33,968 nucleotides of DNA from Rhodococcus oryzae (GCF_005049235.1 NZ_SUMD01000021.1:1-33968), one strand, 5' to 3'; counted from the stretch's first letter, positions 15,325 to 22,850 are shown. The notes: generated by a model not told the origin, from the sequence alone. Translations and numbers: made by a program.

Positions 15325-16491
15325 CTAGCAGGAGCTCCCCATGCATGGCTTCTCGCCGGCGAACAGCTTCGCGATGAACGGGGTGCTGTCCGGCACCGAG
15401 GCGGCCACCGTGCCGCCGTGATCGGTCGGGTAGGTGCGGAACGCGAACTCCACCCCGTTCGCGGTCAGATCGGCGACCAGCTTCAGCGTCAGCGGGATCG
15501 GGACGTCCATGTCCTGCTGACCCTGTGCGATGAGCAGCGGGCGGTCATACCCGCTCGTGGGCACGGTGAGGATCGAGCGGACCGCGTCCATGAACTCGGG
15601 GGTGTCCACCGAGCGCGAGAGCAGCTGCCCGATCCCGACGTCGGCGTACTTGGTGCGCGCGTCGACATAGCAGATCGAGGTCTCCACATCGGCGAGAATG
15701 CTGCGACCGAGGGGGCTGAGGTAGGAGTCGATGTCGACGTCCGGCCGTGCCGCCCGGAGCCCGTCGAGCACGTTGGCGATGTACACCGTGGTGCCCTTGA
15801 GCGGCAGCTTCGGGAACGCCGGGCCGCCCAGCGGCAGCGCCATCTCGATATTCGAGGGCGCACCGGTCGTCACCGCCCCTCGGTAGTCCAGCTCCGGGGC
15901 ATAGCGGGTGGCGATGTTCGCGGTGAACAGCGTCGCGTGACCGCCCTGCGACTGCCCGGTGGCGACCCACTTCGTCGACAGCTCGGGCGTGACCGCGCGG
16001 GCGGCCCGCACCATGTCGATCACGCTGTGCGCGGCCGAGCGCCCGTCCAGGTAGGGATGCACGCCGGGGGTACCGAGCCCGACATAGTCGGTCGCCACCA
16101 CCGCGTAGCCCTGGGCCAGCCAATGGCCGAGATGGGTCAACGCACGCTCGGTCGGCGGATTGACGCTGGGCGCGCACTGGTCCGCGACCCCGGTGGTGCC
16201 GTGCGCGTAGGAGATGACGGGCCAACCGCCCTCGGGTGGCGTCCCCTCGGGCAGGTAGACGGCTCCGGTGCTGAGCATCGGCTTGTCCTGCGGGCCCTTG
16301 GACCAGTACGTCAGCAGCGACGACGACGCGGTGCCGGGCAGCCAGCGATCACGCGGCAGTTCCTCGCTGCTCACGACGGAGCCCGGGGCCTCGGCCTCGC
16401 CGGCGACGGCCGCGGCCGGCGACACGGCCCACGTGGCGGCGACCAGAGTCACGCCCGCAGCCACAAGGGCGGTACGAAGTCGGTGGGTCAT
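15325..16491 (-). CDS. Secreted lipase (LIP/secretory-lipase family)
   Basis: A 388-residue exported alpha/beta hydrolase. The ATG at 16491 has AGGAGA upstream and begins a clear signal peptide, MTHRLRTALVAAGVTLVAAT followed by a small-residue cleavage region (PAAAVAGEAEA). The mature part has YAHGTTGVADQCAPS (the family's conserved HG plus Cys), DYVGLGTPGVHPYL, the nucleophile elbow ATGQSQGGHA, and a late QGQQDMDVPIPL (Asp) and PTDHGGTV (His) giving the catalytic triad. Two closing Cys (KPCMGSSC) may form a disulphide. Members hydrolyse acylglycerols or other esters outside the cell. The promoter (TTGACC-18-TATGGT) overlaps a TetR-type palindrome at the end of the adjacent tetR gene, suggesting control by that regulator. 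Confidence 0.88.
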   Translation of the reverse strand: MTHRLRTALVAAGVTLVAATWAVSPAAAVAGEAEAPGSVVSSEELPRDRWLPGTASSSLLTYWSKGPQDKPMLSTGAVYLPEGTPPEGGWPVISYAHGTTGVADQCAPSVNPPTERALTHLGHWLAQGYAVVATDYVGLGTPGVHPYLDGRSAAHSVIDMVRAARAVTPELSTKWVATGQSQGGHATLFTANIATRYAPELDYRGAVTTGAPSNIEMALPLGGPAFPKLPLKGTTVYIANVLDGLRAARPDVDIDSYLSPLGRSILADVETSICYVDARTKYADVGIGQLLSRSVDTPEFMDAVRSILTVPTSGYDRPLLIAQGQQDMDVPIPLTLKLVADLTANGVEFAFRTYPTDHGGTVAASVPDSTPFIAKLFAGEKPCMGSSC

Positions 16492-16543
16492 CACTCTCTC
16501 CTCACGGCAGTGCGCCCGGTCACATTCAGCGCCGGGCACACAG

Positions 16544-16573
16544 ACCATAAAGTTAGACCTACCGATCGGTCAA
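16544..16573 (-). promoter_or_regulatory. Promoter of the lipase gene
   Basis: Minus-strand TTGACC at 16573-16568 and TATGGT at 16549-16544, 18-bp spacer. It starts inside the last codons of the upstream tetR gene and leaves a leader of roughly 45 nt with a good Shine-Dalgarno. Confidence 0.6.
16561..16570. promoter_or_regulatory. TetR-type operator palindrome
   Basis: ACCGATCGGT, a perfect 10-bp palindrome overlapping both the lipase -35 element and the stop codon of tetR. It is a plausible operator for the adjacent regulator. Confidence 0.5.
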
Positions 16574-17178
16574 GCAATCTTCCAGCCGCGGACCCGCGCA
16601 TCGAGATCGTCGACGAGGAACGCGAATGCCCGGTCCACCCGCGGGCGGTCACCGGTGGCGAGCAGGTCCATCGACAGGCCCCTGATCTGGGCGAGGATCA
16701 GGGTGGCCAGCTGCGGCACCTGCGCGTCCGGGCAGCCGGCCCCGCGCAGGCCGTGCTCGAGGACGGCCAGCCACTGGCCGACGAAGTGCTCGAGAAAGCG
16801 CTCGTGCCCTGCCGGATCGAGCAGGGCCTGCACGTAGATCTCGAGCATCACCCGGAACCGCGGCAGCGTCTCGGGCGCCGTCCGCGCGTCCCACCAGGCG
16901 GTGAGCAGGGCGATCGGATCGGCACCCGACTCGGCCAGCAACTCCGCGGGGATCGACTCCCCCCGCATCCCCTCGATCACCTCGGCGAGCAGGTTCTCCT
17001 TGCTGCCGAAGTGGTGCAGCAGCGACGCATGCGACACCCCGACCGCCTTCGCCAGCGGGCGCATCGACAACTCCCCGACCCCATTGGCGATCACGTACTC
17101 GGTCACCGCCGCGAGCAGCTCGTCCCGCCGGCCGGCGTACCGCAGGGTGCGCTTGTCCACACGATCGGACTCGGGCAC
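16570..17178 (-). CDS. TetR-family transcriptional regulator
   Basis: A 202-residue regulator from the GTG at 17178, which is 4 nt after the phosphoglycerate mutase stop; a longer frame overlapping that gene is rejected. The N-terminal HTH is RRDELLAAVTEYVIANGVGELSMRPLAKAVGVSHASLLHHFGSKE, here recognised by the LAKAVGVSHASLLHHFGSKE core. The C-terminal ligand domain includes LLTAWWDARTAPETLPRF and ends RVRGWKIA. It lies directly upstream of the lipase gene in the same direction, and the likely operator overlaps its own stop codon. The regulator may respond to an acyl or steroid-like compound handled by the lipase (inference). It may be co-transcribed with pheA and gpm. Confidence 0.9.
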   Translation of the reverse strand: MPESDRVDKRTLRYAGRRDELLAAVTEYVIANGVGELSMRPLAKAVGVSHASLLHHFGSKENLLAEVIEGMRGESIPAELLAESGADPIALLTAWWDARTAPETLPRFRVMLEIYVQALLDPAGHERFLEHFVGQWLAVLEHGLRGAGCPDAQVPQLATLILAQIRGLSMDLLATGDRPRVDRAFAFLVDDLDARVRGWKIA

Positions 17179-17182
17179 CGCG

Positions 17183-17866
17183 TCAGCCCATCGGGTCGTC
17201 GGGCCCGGCGCTGGCGAAGGGTTCGAAGGGCGGCACCAGCAACCCCCACCGCACGCATCGCCAGCCACCGTCCGCGGTGGGCACCAGCTCCACGGTCTGG
17301 GTGTTGTCCAGGTGCGTGTTCGCGGAGAAGACGCCGTTGATGCCCGCGAGGTGCGCCGCGACCAGGCGGATCGCGGCGCCGTGGCTGACCACCAGCACGT
17401 CGCCCGAACCCGGCTCGGCGGCGTCGTCCACCGAATCCTCGAGGAACTCCTCGCGCAACGAACTCAGCACCGGCACGTAGCGCTCGAGGATGTCGTACCC
17501 GGACTCACCGCCCGGCACCCGCACACCGAGGTCCCCGGCGTGCCAGGAGTGGTAGACCTTCATGAACAGCTCGTGCGACTCGCGGTCCGAGCGGTCCTCC
17601 AACTCCCCGGCCTGCGCCTCGTGGATGCCCTCACGCACCTGAGTCGCGATGCCCGATTCCCGCTCGACGAACTGAGCGGTCTGCCTCGCCCGCAACGCAG
17701 GCGAGGCCACCAGGGCGCGCGGCACCCTTCCTGCCACCGAGAGCCCGAAGGCCTGGGCCTGACTCTCCCCGAACTCGGTGAGCCGGGCCCCCGGCAGCCG
17801 GGTGTCCAGCCGCCGCTCGACGTTCGCCTCGGTCTGGCCGTGGCGAACCAGGATCAGCTTGCCCAT
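17183..17866 (-). CDS. Histidine-phosphatase/phosphoglycerate mutase family protein
   Basis: A 227-residue branch-1 histidine phosphatase. The ATG at 17866 has GGAGGTGA upstream and starts MGKLILVRHGQTEANVERRL with the RHG motif (phospho-acceptor His9). LTEFGESQAQA, SPALRARQTA and the second catalytic His in VVSHGAAIRL follow. The family includes cofactor-dependent phosphoglycerate mutases and broad small-molecule phosphatases. At this size, and next to pheA, the Rv3837c type is meant, whose true substrate is uncertain. The Shine-Dalgarno lies inside the end of pheA, 4 nt apart, so translation is coupled. Confidence 0.9.
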   Translation of the reverse strand: MGKLILVRHGQTEANVERRLDTRLPGARLTEFGESQAQAFGLSVAGRVPRALVASPALRARQTAQFVERESGIATQVREGIHEAQAGELEDRSDRESHELFMKVYHSWHAGDLGVRVPGGESGYDILERYVPVLSSLREEFLEDSVDDAAEPGSGDVLVVSHGAAIRLVAAHLAGINGVFSANTHLDNTQTVELVPTADGGWRCVRWGLLVPPFEPFASAGPDDPMG

Positions 17867-17870
17867 GCCG

Positions 17871-18788
17871 TCACCTCCCGTCCGATTCGCCGGACCGTAT
17901 CCGGCGCAACCACTCTGTCGCCTCCTCGTCCGACGGCGGCCGCACCCCGCCGGGGGTCGCGGCAGGCCACGAACCGAGGAAACGCACGTCGTGCTTGCGA
18001 TGCAGGGCCTTGAGCGCCTCGGCCACCGCGGTGTCCTCGAGGTGCCCGATGCAGTCCAGGAAGAACCTGTACGTGCCGAACTCGATACGGGTCGGCCGGG
18101 ATTCGATCCGGGTGAGATCGATTCCGCGGGTGGAGAACTCCGCCATCGCACTCACGAGGGAACCGGGTTCGTTGTTGAGCTGCAGAACCACCGCGGTGCG
18201 GTCAGCGCCGGTGGCCGCGGGAACCGGAGCCGGGCGCGTCACGAGGACGAAACGCGTTCGCGCGCCGTCGAAGTCGGCCACCGAATCGGCGAGAACGCTG
18301 AGCCCCAGTCGTTCACCGGCCAGCGCGGTGGACACAGCGGCATCGGCGATCCCCGCCGCGACATCCTCCGCCGCACCGGCATTGGAGGACGCAGACTGGA
18401 CCACGGCGTCCGGGAGCTTGCGCTCGATCCACATGCGCACCTGCGCGCCCGCGACGGGGTACGCGCGGATGGTGCGCACCTGGTCGAGGGTGGTCCCGGC
18501 GCGACCGAGGATCGTAAAACTCACGTCCAGTTCGGTTTCCGCGACGATCTGTAGCCGCTCGTCGGACGCCAGCGCGTCGAGGGTCGGGGGCACCGGCCCC
18601 TCGACCGAGCTCTCGATCGGGACGACAGCGCCGTCGACGCGACCCTCCCGGACGAGCGCGAGCGCGGCAGGCGGGCTGGGGGCGGACACTCGCTCCACCG
18701 GACCGTCGAAGGCCCCACCCGATTCCATCTGGGCGAGGGCCATCTCGGTGAACGTTCCGGACGGTCCGAAGTAGGCGATACGAGGCAC
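17871..18788 (-). CDS. pheA: Prephenate dehydratase with C-terminal ACT domain
   Basis: A 305-residue monofunctional enzyme converting prephenate to phenylpyruvate in phenylalanine synthesis (cytoplasm). The start is GTG at 18788 (MPRIAYFGPSGTFTEMAL). The catalytic domain shows VPIESSVEG (substrate-binding), the Thr in the conserved TRF motif (GARTRFVLV), and an N-terminal GPSGTFTE. The ACT domain near residues 195-275 shows LNNEPGSLVSAMAEF and LTRIESRPT, the sites for allosteric phenylalanine binding, so feedback inhibition is expected. It corresponds to Rv3838c. A TAACCT hexamer lies 6 nt before the GTG, indicating a leaderless transcript. Confidence 0.95.
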   Translation of the reverse strand: MPRIAYFGPSGTFTEMALAQMESGGAFDGPVERVSAPSPPAALALVREGRVDGAVVPIESSVEGPVPPTLDALASDERLQIVAETELDVSFTILGRAGTTLDQVRTIRAYPVAGAQVRMWIERKLPDAVVQSASSNAGAAEDVAAGIADAAVSTALAGERLGLSVLADSVADFDGARTRFVLVTRPAPVPAATGADRTAVVLQLNNEPGSLVSAMAEFSTRGIDLTRIESRPTRIEFGTYRFFLDCIGHLEDTAVAEALKALHRKHDVRFLGSWPAATPGGVRPPSDEEATEWLRRIRSGESDGR

Positions 18789-18794
18789 ACGACA

Positions 18795-18800
18795 AGGTTA
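18795..18800 (-). promoter_or_regulatory. Putative -10 element of pheA
   Basis: TAACCT on the minus strand, 6 nt before the GTG at 18788. The pheA-gpm-tetR operon would start here as a leaderless mRNA. Confidence 0.5.
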
Positions 18801-18827
18801 CTCACCTGCCGCGATACGAGCCGGGGT

Positions 18828-19568
18828 TCAGGGCGCAGCGGTGGCCGTGATTCCGTGTGCCGCCAGGTGACGCTCCGCCTCCTCGGCGTCGTCGACCTCG
18901 ATGCTCAGCAGCACCGTGCGAAGCGCCTCGGCGGCGTCCTGGTTCAGCCCGGCGACCCGGCTCGGGTCCGGGGTGACGAACGCGGTCCGGACGTCGTCCC
19001 CGCGCAGGGCCGCAACCGTGGCCGCGAGGATCGCCAGCGCCTCCGCCCCTGAGGTCGCCCTGGCCACGAAGCCCGCATCGGAGTGCGCGAGGACGGCCAG
19101 GAAGTCGGCCACCTCGTCGGGGCTCGGACCCGCGCGCAGTCCGGGATGCGCGCCCGCGTCGGCGATCCGAGTGGCGACCTCGGCCGCCCAGCCGGCCTCC
19201 GAGTCGTCGTCGGGGGCGACGAACACCGCCAGGGGTGCCGACAGCGGGTGTGGGTTCGACTCCCCTGGTTGCGTCAGCTCGATGGCGTCATCGAGCTGTT
19301 CCAGGCTGCAGTCGAGGTCGAAGCGTGCGACCGCGGGCCCGTCCGACGCGAGGGTGTCGGGCGCGACGTCGAGCGACACGACGACGGAATCGCCCGAGCC
19401 CGAGCCCGAGCCGAGTGCGCTCGCCGCCAGCACCGGGGGACCGAAGATCGCGCCGAGGCGCCTGCGCGACACCGCGGCCGCGTCCGGGCACCGCTGCGAG
19501 AGCAGGCCCGCGAAGGGCGGCTGCCGGTCGTTCGGCGTCGGCGAATGAAGGGTGAGCAGGGTGGACAC
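18828..19568 (-). CDS. Conserved actinobacterial protein of unknown function
   Basis: A 246-residue protein starting with GTG at 19568 (MSTLLTLHSPTPND). I do not recognise a family. It is acidic and Ala-rich, with no signal peptide and no transmembrane helix. The C-terminal part has alternating hydrophobic and acidic runs (LRTVLLSIEVDDAEEAERHLAAHGI) that could be an alpha/beta fold. A short GSGSGSG linker sits near residue 55, between an N-terminal segment and the rest. Its start region has TACGGT 7 nt upstream (leaderless). It reads toward pheA with 39 nt between, and it diverges from the DUF2470 gene. Absence of a counterpart at this site in M. tuberculosis (from memory) marks it as lineage-specific. 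Confidence 0.65.
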   Translation of the reverse strand: MSTLLTLHSPTPNDRQPPFAGLLSQRCPDAAAVSRRRLGAIFGPPVLAASALGSGSGSGDSVVVSLDVAPDTLASDGPAVARFDLDCSLEQLDDAIELTQPGESNPHPLSAPLAVFVAPDDDSEAGWAAEVATRIADAGAHPGLRAGPSPDEVADFLAVLAHSDAGFVARATSGAEALAILAATVAALRGDDVRTAFVTPDPSRVAGLNQDAAEALRTVLLSIEVDDAEEAERHLAAHGITATAAP

Positions 19569-19575
19569 GGCCCCA

Positions 19576-19581
19576 ACCGTA
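19576..19581 (-). promoter_or_regulatory. Putative -10 element of the unknown gene
   Basis: TACGGT on the minus strand, 7 nt before the GTG at 19568, with no Shine-Dalgarno in between. Confidence 0.4.
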
Positions 19582-19627
19582 GTCGCCGCGTACGGAGATC
19601 TTGCGGGCCATCAGGTCCTGCCGTAAC

Positions 19628-19646
19628 TTAGGCATGGCTAACCTAC
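19628..19646 (+). promoter_or_regulatory. IdeR/DtxR iron box
   Basis: TTAGGCATGGCTAACCTAC matches 15 of 19 positions of the consensus iron box (TTAGGTTAGGCTAACCTAA), with the right half intact. A likely -10 (TAACCT, 19639-19644) lies inside it, so iron-loaded IdeR should repress the DUF2470 gene. The homologous Rv3839 is known as an IdeR-repressed gene in M. tuberculosis. Confidence 0.85.
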
Positions 19647-19692
19647 TGTGATCGGCATCTCCGTTGCCCCGACCGAACGAAGCGAGCGCCAC

Positions 19693-20463
19693 ATGACTGC
19701 TGCCACAACCACCCAGGGTCCGTCGACCGCGGAGCGGGTCCGCAGCGCCTGCGCCCGAGCCCAGCAGGCGGTGCTGGCCATCGACGGCAGCGATCCTGTC
19801 GAGGTCTCCGTTCAGCACCTGCGGGCCTGCGGCGACGTCGTGCTCACCGTCCGCACCGACTCGGTGGCCACCGCACTGACCTGGCAGGCGGGGCGAGCCG
19901 GGCTGCCAGCGGTGCTCGAGCTCACCGACCTGACCCCGCTCTCCCTGCGGGAACCGGTGCGGTCGCTGGTCTGGCTGCGCGGCGCCCTGCACCCGGTGCC
20001 CGCCGAGGCCTCCCGCGCGCTGGCGGCCGCCGTCGCCGACGAGCGCCCGGACCCCGCGTTGCTCGACGTCGGGCACACCACCACGCTGCTGCGACTGATC
20101 CTTGACTCGGCGGTCGTGGCCGATTCGCACGGCGCGGAGCCGGTGCCGGTGGACGCGCTGCTCGCCGCCCGCCCCGACCCGTTCTGGGAGGTCGAGGGCC
20201 CCTGGCTCGAACACCTGGAGTCCGACCACGGCGAACTCGTCGACCAGCTCGCCGGCCGACTGCCGCGGGCGCTGCGGACCGGCCGCGTCCGGCCGCTCGG
20301 CATCGACCGTTACGGCATCCGGCTGCGTATCGAGGGCGAGACGGGCGACAGCGACGTCCGGATGGCCTTCGCCCAGCCGGTGGACGACGTGTCCGAGCTG
20401 AGCCGCGCCCTGCGCCTGCTCGTGGGCTGCCCTTTCGTGAACGGTCTGCGCGCCCAACGCTGA
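19693..20463 (+). CDS. DUF2470-domain protein, iron-box controlled (Rv3839-like)
   Basis: A protein of 256 residues from the ATG at 19693; upstream in-frame codons to 19648 lie in the iron box and are not used. An N-terminal helix is followed by an about 140-residue region with LVWLRGALHPVPAEASR and by a C-terminal DUF2470 unit: ESDHGELVDQLAGRLP, then PLGIDRYGIRLR and DVRMAFAQPVDDVSELSRAL. DUF2470 is best known as the C-terminal domain of HugZ/HutZ-type haem-utilisation proteins, so a link to haem or iron handling is reasonable. The FMN-binding split barrel of those enzymes is not evident here. The mapped IdeR box implies induction in iron starvation. It is followed by a CPBP gene after 22 nt. 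Confidence 0.8.
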   Translation: MTAATTTQGPSTAERVRSACARAQQAVLAIDGSDPVEVSVQHLRACGDVVLTVRTDSVATALTWQAGRAGLPAVLELTDLTPLSLREPVRSLVWLRGALHPVPAEASRALAAAVADERPDPALLDVGHTTTLLRLILDSAVVADSHGAEPVPVDALLAARPDPFWEVEGPWLEHLESDHGELVDQLAGRLPRALRTGRVRPLGIDRYGIRLRIEGETGDSDVRMAFAQPVDDVSELSRALRLLVGCPFVNGLRAQR

Positions 20464-20472
20464 CGCGCGGCA

Positions 20473-20478
20473 TACCCT
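20473..20478 (+). promoter_or_regulatory. Putative -10 element of the second CPBP gene
   Basis: TACCCT, 7 nt before the GTG at 20486. It would give a leaderless transcript even though the gene follows the DUF2470 gene closely. Confidence 0.4.
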
Positions 20479-20485
20479 CACCGGT

Positions 20486-21295
20486 GTGACCCGGTTCGAC
20501 GCCTGGCTCCGGCCTACCCCGCCCCCGCAGACCGAACCGCCGCTCGACGCCGCTGGCCGTCGCGCACTGTGGCTCGAGATCACCATCGTGCTGCTGGTCA
20601 CCTTCGGGCTCAGCGGGCTGTCCGGCATCCTCTCGCTCATCGAGGACGCGCTCGCGCCCGGCGGACTCGCCGACCAGACGGTGGCACTGAACGCCTCCCG
20701 ATCCGAGCACGGCTGGATCGACCTCGGCCGCCAGCTGCTCGGCATCGTCAGGCTCTGCGCCTGGTCCGCGCTCGGCCTGTACCTGCTCTGGCGCAGCGGC
20801 CTCGGCCCCGCGAAGATCGGGCTCGGCCGGCCGCGAGCCCGCGCCGACGTGCTGCCGGGCGTGGGACTGGCCGCGCTGATCGGACTGCCCGGACTCGCCC
20901 TCTACCTGGTCGCCAACGCCGTCGGCGCGAACCTGACCGTGCTGCCGAGCACCATCGAGGAGCACTGGTGGCGGCTGCCCGCGTTGCTGCTGTGGGCGCT
21001 CGCGAACTCCGGCGCCGAGGAGGTGCTGGTCGTCGCGTACCTGATCTCGCGGCTGCGCAGGCTCGGCTGGGGCGAGAACTCGTCGCTGCTGGCCTCCTCG
21101 CTGCTGCGCGGCAGCTACCACCTCTATCAGGGCCTCGGCGGCGGCATCGGCAACGTCGCGATGGGCCTCGTCCTTGGCCGGTACTGGCAGCGGACCAACC
21201 GGCTGTGGCCGCTGATCGTCGCGCACTGGCTGATCGACGCGGTCGCCTTCGTCGGGTACACCGCCCTACGTGGCCACGTCTCCTGGCTGCCCTGA
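20486..21295 (+). CDS. CPBP-family intramembrane metalloprotease
   Basis: A 269-residue polytopic membrane protein starting at a GTG (VTRFDAWLRPTPPP...). A proline-rich start is followed by ITIVLLVTFGLSGLSGIL and four or more further hydrophobic helices. The catalytic region reads ANSGAEEVLVVAYLISRLRRLGW (EE pair), then LLRGSYHLYQGLGGGIGNVAMG (H motif) and LIVAHWLIDAVAFVG (third motif), a subtype common in mycobacteria with RGSYH in place of the usual FxxxH. It lies 22 nt after the DUF2470 gene and 16 nt before the LCP gene. A role beside envelope assembly is possible, but the substrate is unknown. Confidence 0.85.
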   Translation: MTRFDAWLRPTPPPQTEPPLDAAGRRALWLEITIVLLVTFGLSGLSGILSLIEDALAPGGLADQTVALNASRSEHGWIDLGRQLLGIVRLCAWSALGLYLLWRSGLGPAKIGLGRPRARADVLPGVGLAALIGLPGLALYLVANAVGANLTVLPSTIEEHWWRLPALLLWALANSGAEEVLVVAYLISRLRRLGWGENSSLLASSLLRGSYHLYQGLGGGIGNVAMGLVLGRYWQRTNRLWPLIVAHWLIDAVAFVGYTALRGHVSWLP

Positions 21296-21299
21296 CCAG

Positions 21300-21305
21300 T
21301 AGAGT
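21300..21305 (+). promoter_or_regulatory. Putative -10 element of the LCP gene
   Basis: TAGAGT, 6 nt before the GTG at 21312, partly inside the gap after the CPBP stop. Confidence 0.45.
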
Positions 21306-21311
21306 CGAGCC

Positions 21312-22814
21312 GTGAACGGCGAGGATCCCCAGTACCGCGACCCCCGCGATCCGCGGCAGGGTCGCGGTGTGCCGCCGCGCGGACCGCAACCCCAGCAGGG
21401 CCGTCCGGTGCCCCCACAGCAGGGCCGTCCGGTCCCGCCCCAACAGGGCCGTCCGATTCCCCCGCAGCAGGGCCGTCCGCTACCGCCGCGGCAGGGCCAG
21501 CCGATGCCTCCGCGGCGTGTGCCGCCGCCCCAGGGCCAGGGCAGGCCGATGCCCCCCGGCCCCGAGGGCACCCAGGTGATCCGCCGCGACGGTCGCCGAG
21601 CCGAGCCGACGCAGGGCGCGCGTGCCTGGTCGCAGGCTCCCGAGCCGTCGCCACAACACGGTGTCCGCCCGGGCGCGACGGAGCCGACCAGGGCCCACCG
21701 CCCCCAGGGCGGGTCGCCCTACGCACCGCCCCAGAAACCGGAGCCGTACGCCGACCCGTACCGCAGGCAGGCCGACCGCGTCGGCCCTCCGGTCCAGCCG
21801 CCCCGCCGAACCGGTCCAGCGGCGCCTCCCCCGCAGCCGCCCCGGCCGGCGAAGACACGCCGGAAGGCGAACTGGGGCCGCCGAATCGGGCTCGTCCTTG
21901 CGGCACTGCTGGTCCTCGTCGGCGGCTCCGTCGTCTACCTGGACCGCGGGCTGAACCGCATCGACGCGCTCGCCGACTACCCCGGCCGGATCGGCGACAC
22001 CCCGGGCACCAACTGGCTGCTGGTCGGATCCGACAGCCGCACCGGGCTCACCCCGGAGCAGGAGCAGGAGCTGGCCACCGGCGGCGAGCTCGACTCCAAG
22101 CGAACCGACACGATCATCATCGTGCACATCCCCAAGAGCGGGAAGTCCACGATGGTCTCCATCCCGCGCGACTCATACGTGACCATCCCCGGCTGGGGCA
22201 AGGACAAGATCAACTCCTCGTTCTCCGGTGAGGACGGCGGTCCCCAGCTGCTGGTGCAGACCGTCGAGGAGGCGACCGGGCTGCGGATGGACCACTATGT
22301 GGAGATCGGGTTCGGCGGGTTCGCCGGCATCGTCGACGCCCTCGGCGGCATCAACATCTGCGTGCCATATCCCATCGACGACCCACTCGCCGGCATCAAC
22401 CTGCAGCCCGGCTGCCAGGACCTGACCGGCGCCCAGGCGCTCGGCTTCGTGCGGACCCGGGCCACCCCCCTCGCCGACCTCGACCGGATGAAGAACCAGC
22501 GCGCGTTCATGTCGGCGCTGTTGGACAAGTCGACCAGCATCGGCACCCTGATCAACCCATTCCGGCTCTGGCCAATGGCGACGAAGACCGCGGAGTCGGT
22601 GCAGGTGGACGAGGACGACCACCTGTGGAACCTCGCGGGGCTGGCCTGGGCGATGCGAGGCGGCCCGATCGCCACCACCGTCCCGATCGCCGGCTTTGAG
22701 GACGTCGACGCAGGCAACGTGCTGATCTGGGACCGCGAACGCGCCTCCGAGTTCTTCGGCGCGCTTGCCGAGGATCGGCCAATCCCGGAGTCCCTGATCA
22801 CGACCGGTCCCTGA
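21312..22814 (+). CDS. LCP-family (LytR-CpsA-Psr) cell-wall glycopolymer ligase
   Basis: A 500-residue type II membrane protein starting at a GTG. The first about 190 residues are a cytoplasmic proline/glutamine/arginine-rich tail. One transmembrane helix follows (IGLVLAALLVLVGGSVVYLD, about 195-215), then the LCP domain outside the cell: NWLLVGSDSR, KRTDTIIIVHIP, STMVSIPRDSYVTI, LGGINICVPYPIDDP and LGFVRTRATPLADLDRMKNQR, with the conserved Arg/Asp residues that bind the pyrophosphate lipid donor. In mycobacteria and corynebacteria LCP proteins ligate arabinogalactan to peptidoglycan. No LytR_C domain follows. It occupies the place of the short Rv3840. The N-terminal tail contains five near-identical 8-residue repeats. 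Confidence 0.92.
   Translation: MNGEDPQYRDPRDPRQGRGVPPRGPQPQQGRPVPPQQGRPVPPQQGRPIPPQQGRPLPPRQGQPMPPRRVPPPQGQGRPMPPGPEGTQVIRRDGRRAEPTQGARAWSQAPEPSPQHGVRPGATEPTRAHRPQGGSPYAPPQKPEPYADPYRRQADRVGPPVQPPRRTGPAAPPPQPPRPAKTRRKANWGRRIGLVLAALLVLVGGSVVYLDRGLNRIDALADYPGRIGDTPGTNWLLVGSDSRTGLTPEQEQELATGGELDSKRTDTIIIVHIPKSGKSTMVSIPRDSYVTIPGWGKDKINSSFSGEDGGPQLLVQTVEEATGLRMDHYVEIGFGGFAGIVDALGGINICVPYPIDDPLAGINLQPGCQDLTGAQALGFVRTRATPLADLDRMKNQRAFMSALLDKSTSIGTLINPFRLWPMATKTAESVQVDEDDHLWNLAGLAWAMRGGPIATTVPIAGFEDVDAGNVLIWDRERASEFFGALAEDRPIPESLITTGP
21393..21512 (+). repeat. Five tandem 24-bp repeats in the LCP N-terminal tail
   Basis: Five in-frame 24-bp units starting at 21393, 21417, 21441, 21465 and 21489, encoding (Q/R)QG(R/Q)P(V/I/L/M)PP. 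The first four share the core AGGGCCGTCCG. Each keeps the frame, so copy-number change would only lengthen or shorten the cytoplasmic tail. Confidence 0.9.
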
Positions 22815-22850
22815 GCGGGTCGCGCAGCCCTGCGGACAGGTCCGCGCCGG

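Noticed and set aside
15190-17340. A 716-codon plus-strand frame across the lipase and TetR genes
   Set aside because: It runs antisense to two genes with full catalytic and DNA-binding motifs, and its product is His/Arg/Gly-rich low complexity.
19288-21226. Long minus-strand frames opposite the DUF2470 and CPBP genes
   Set aside because: The products lack domains and end in Arg/Pro runs. The opposite strand explains the region.
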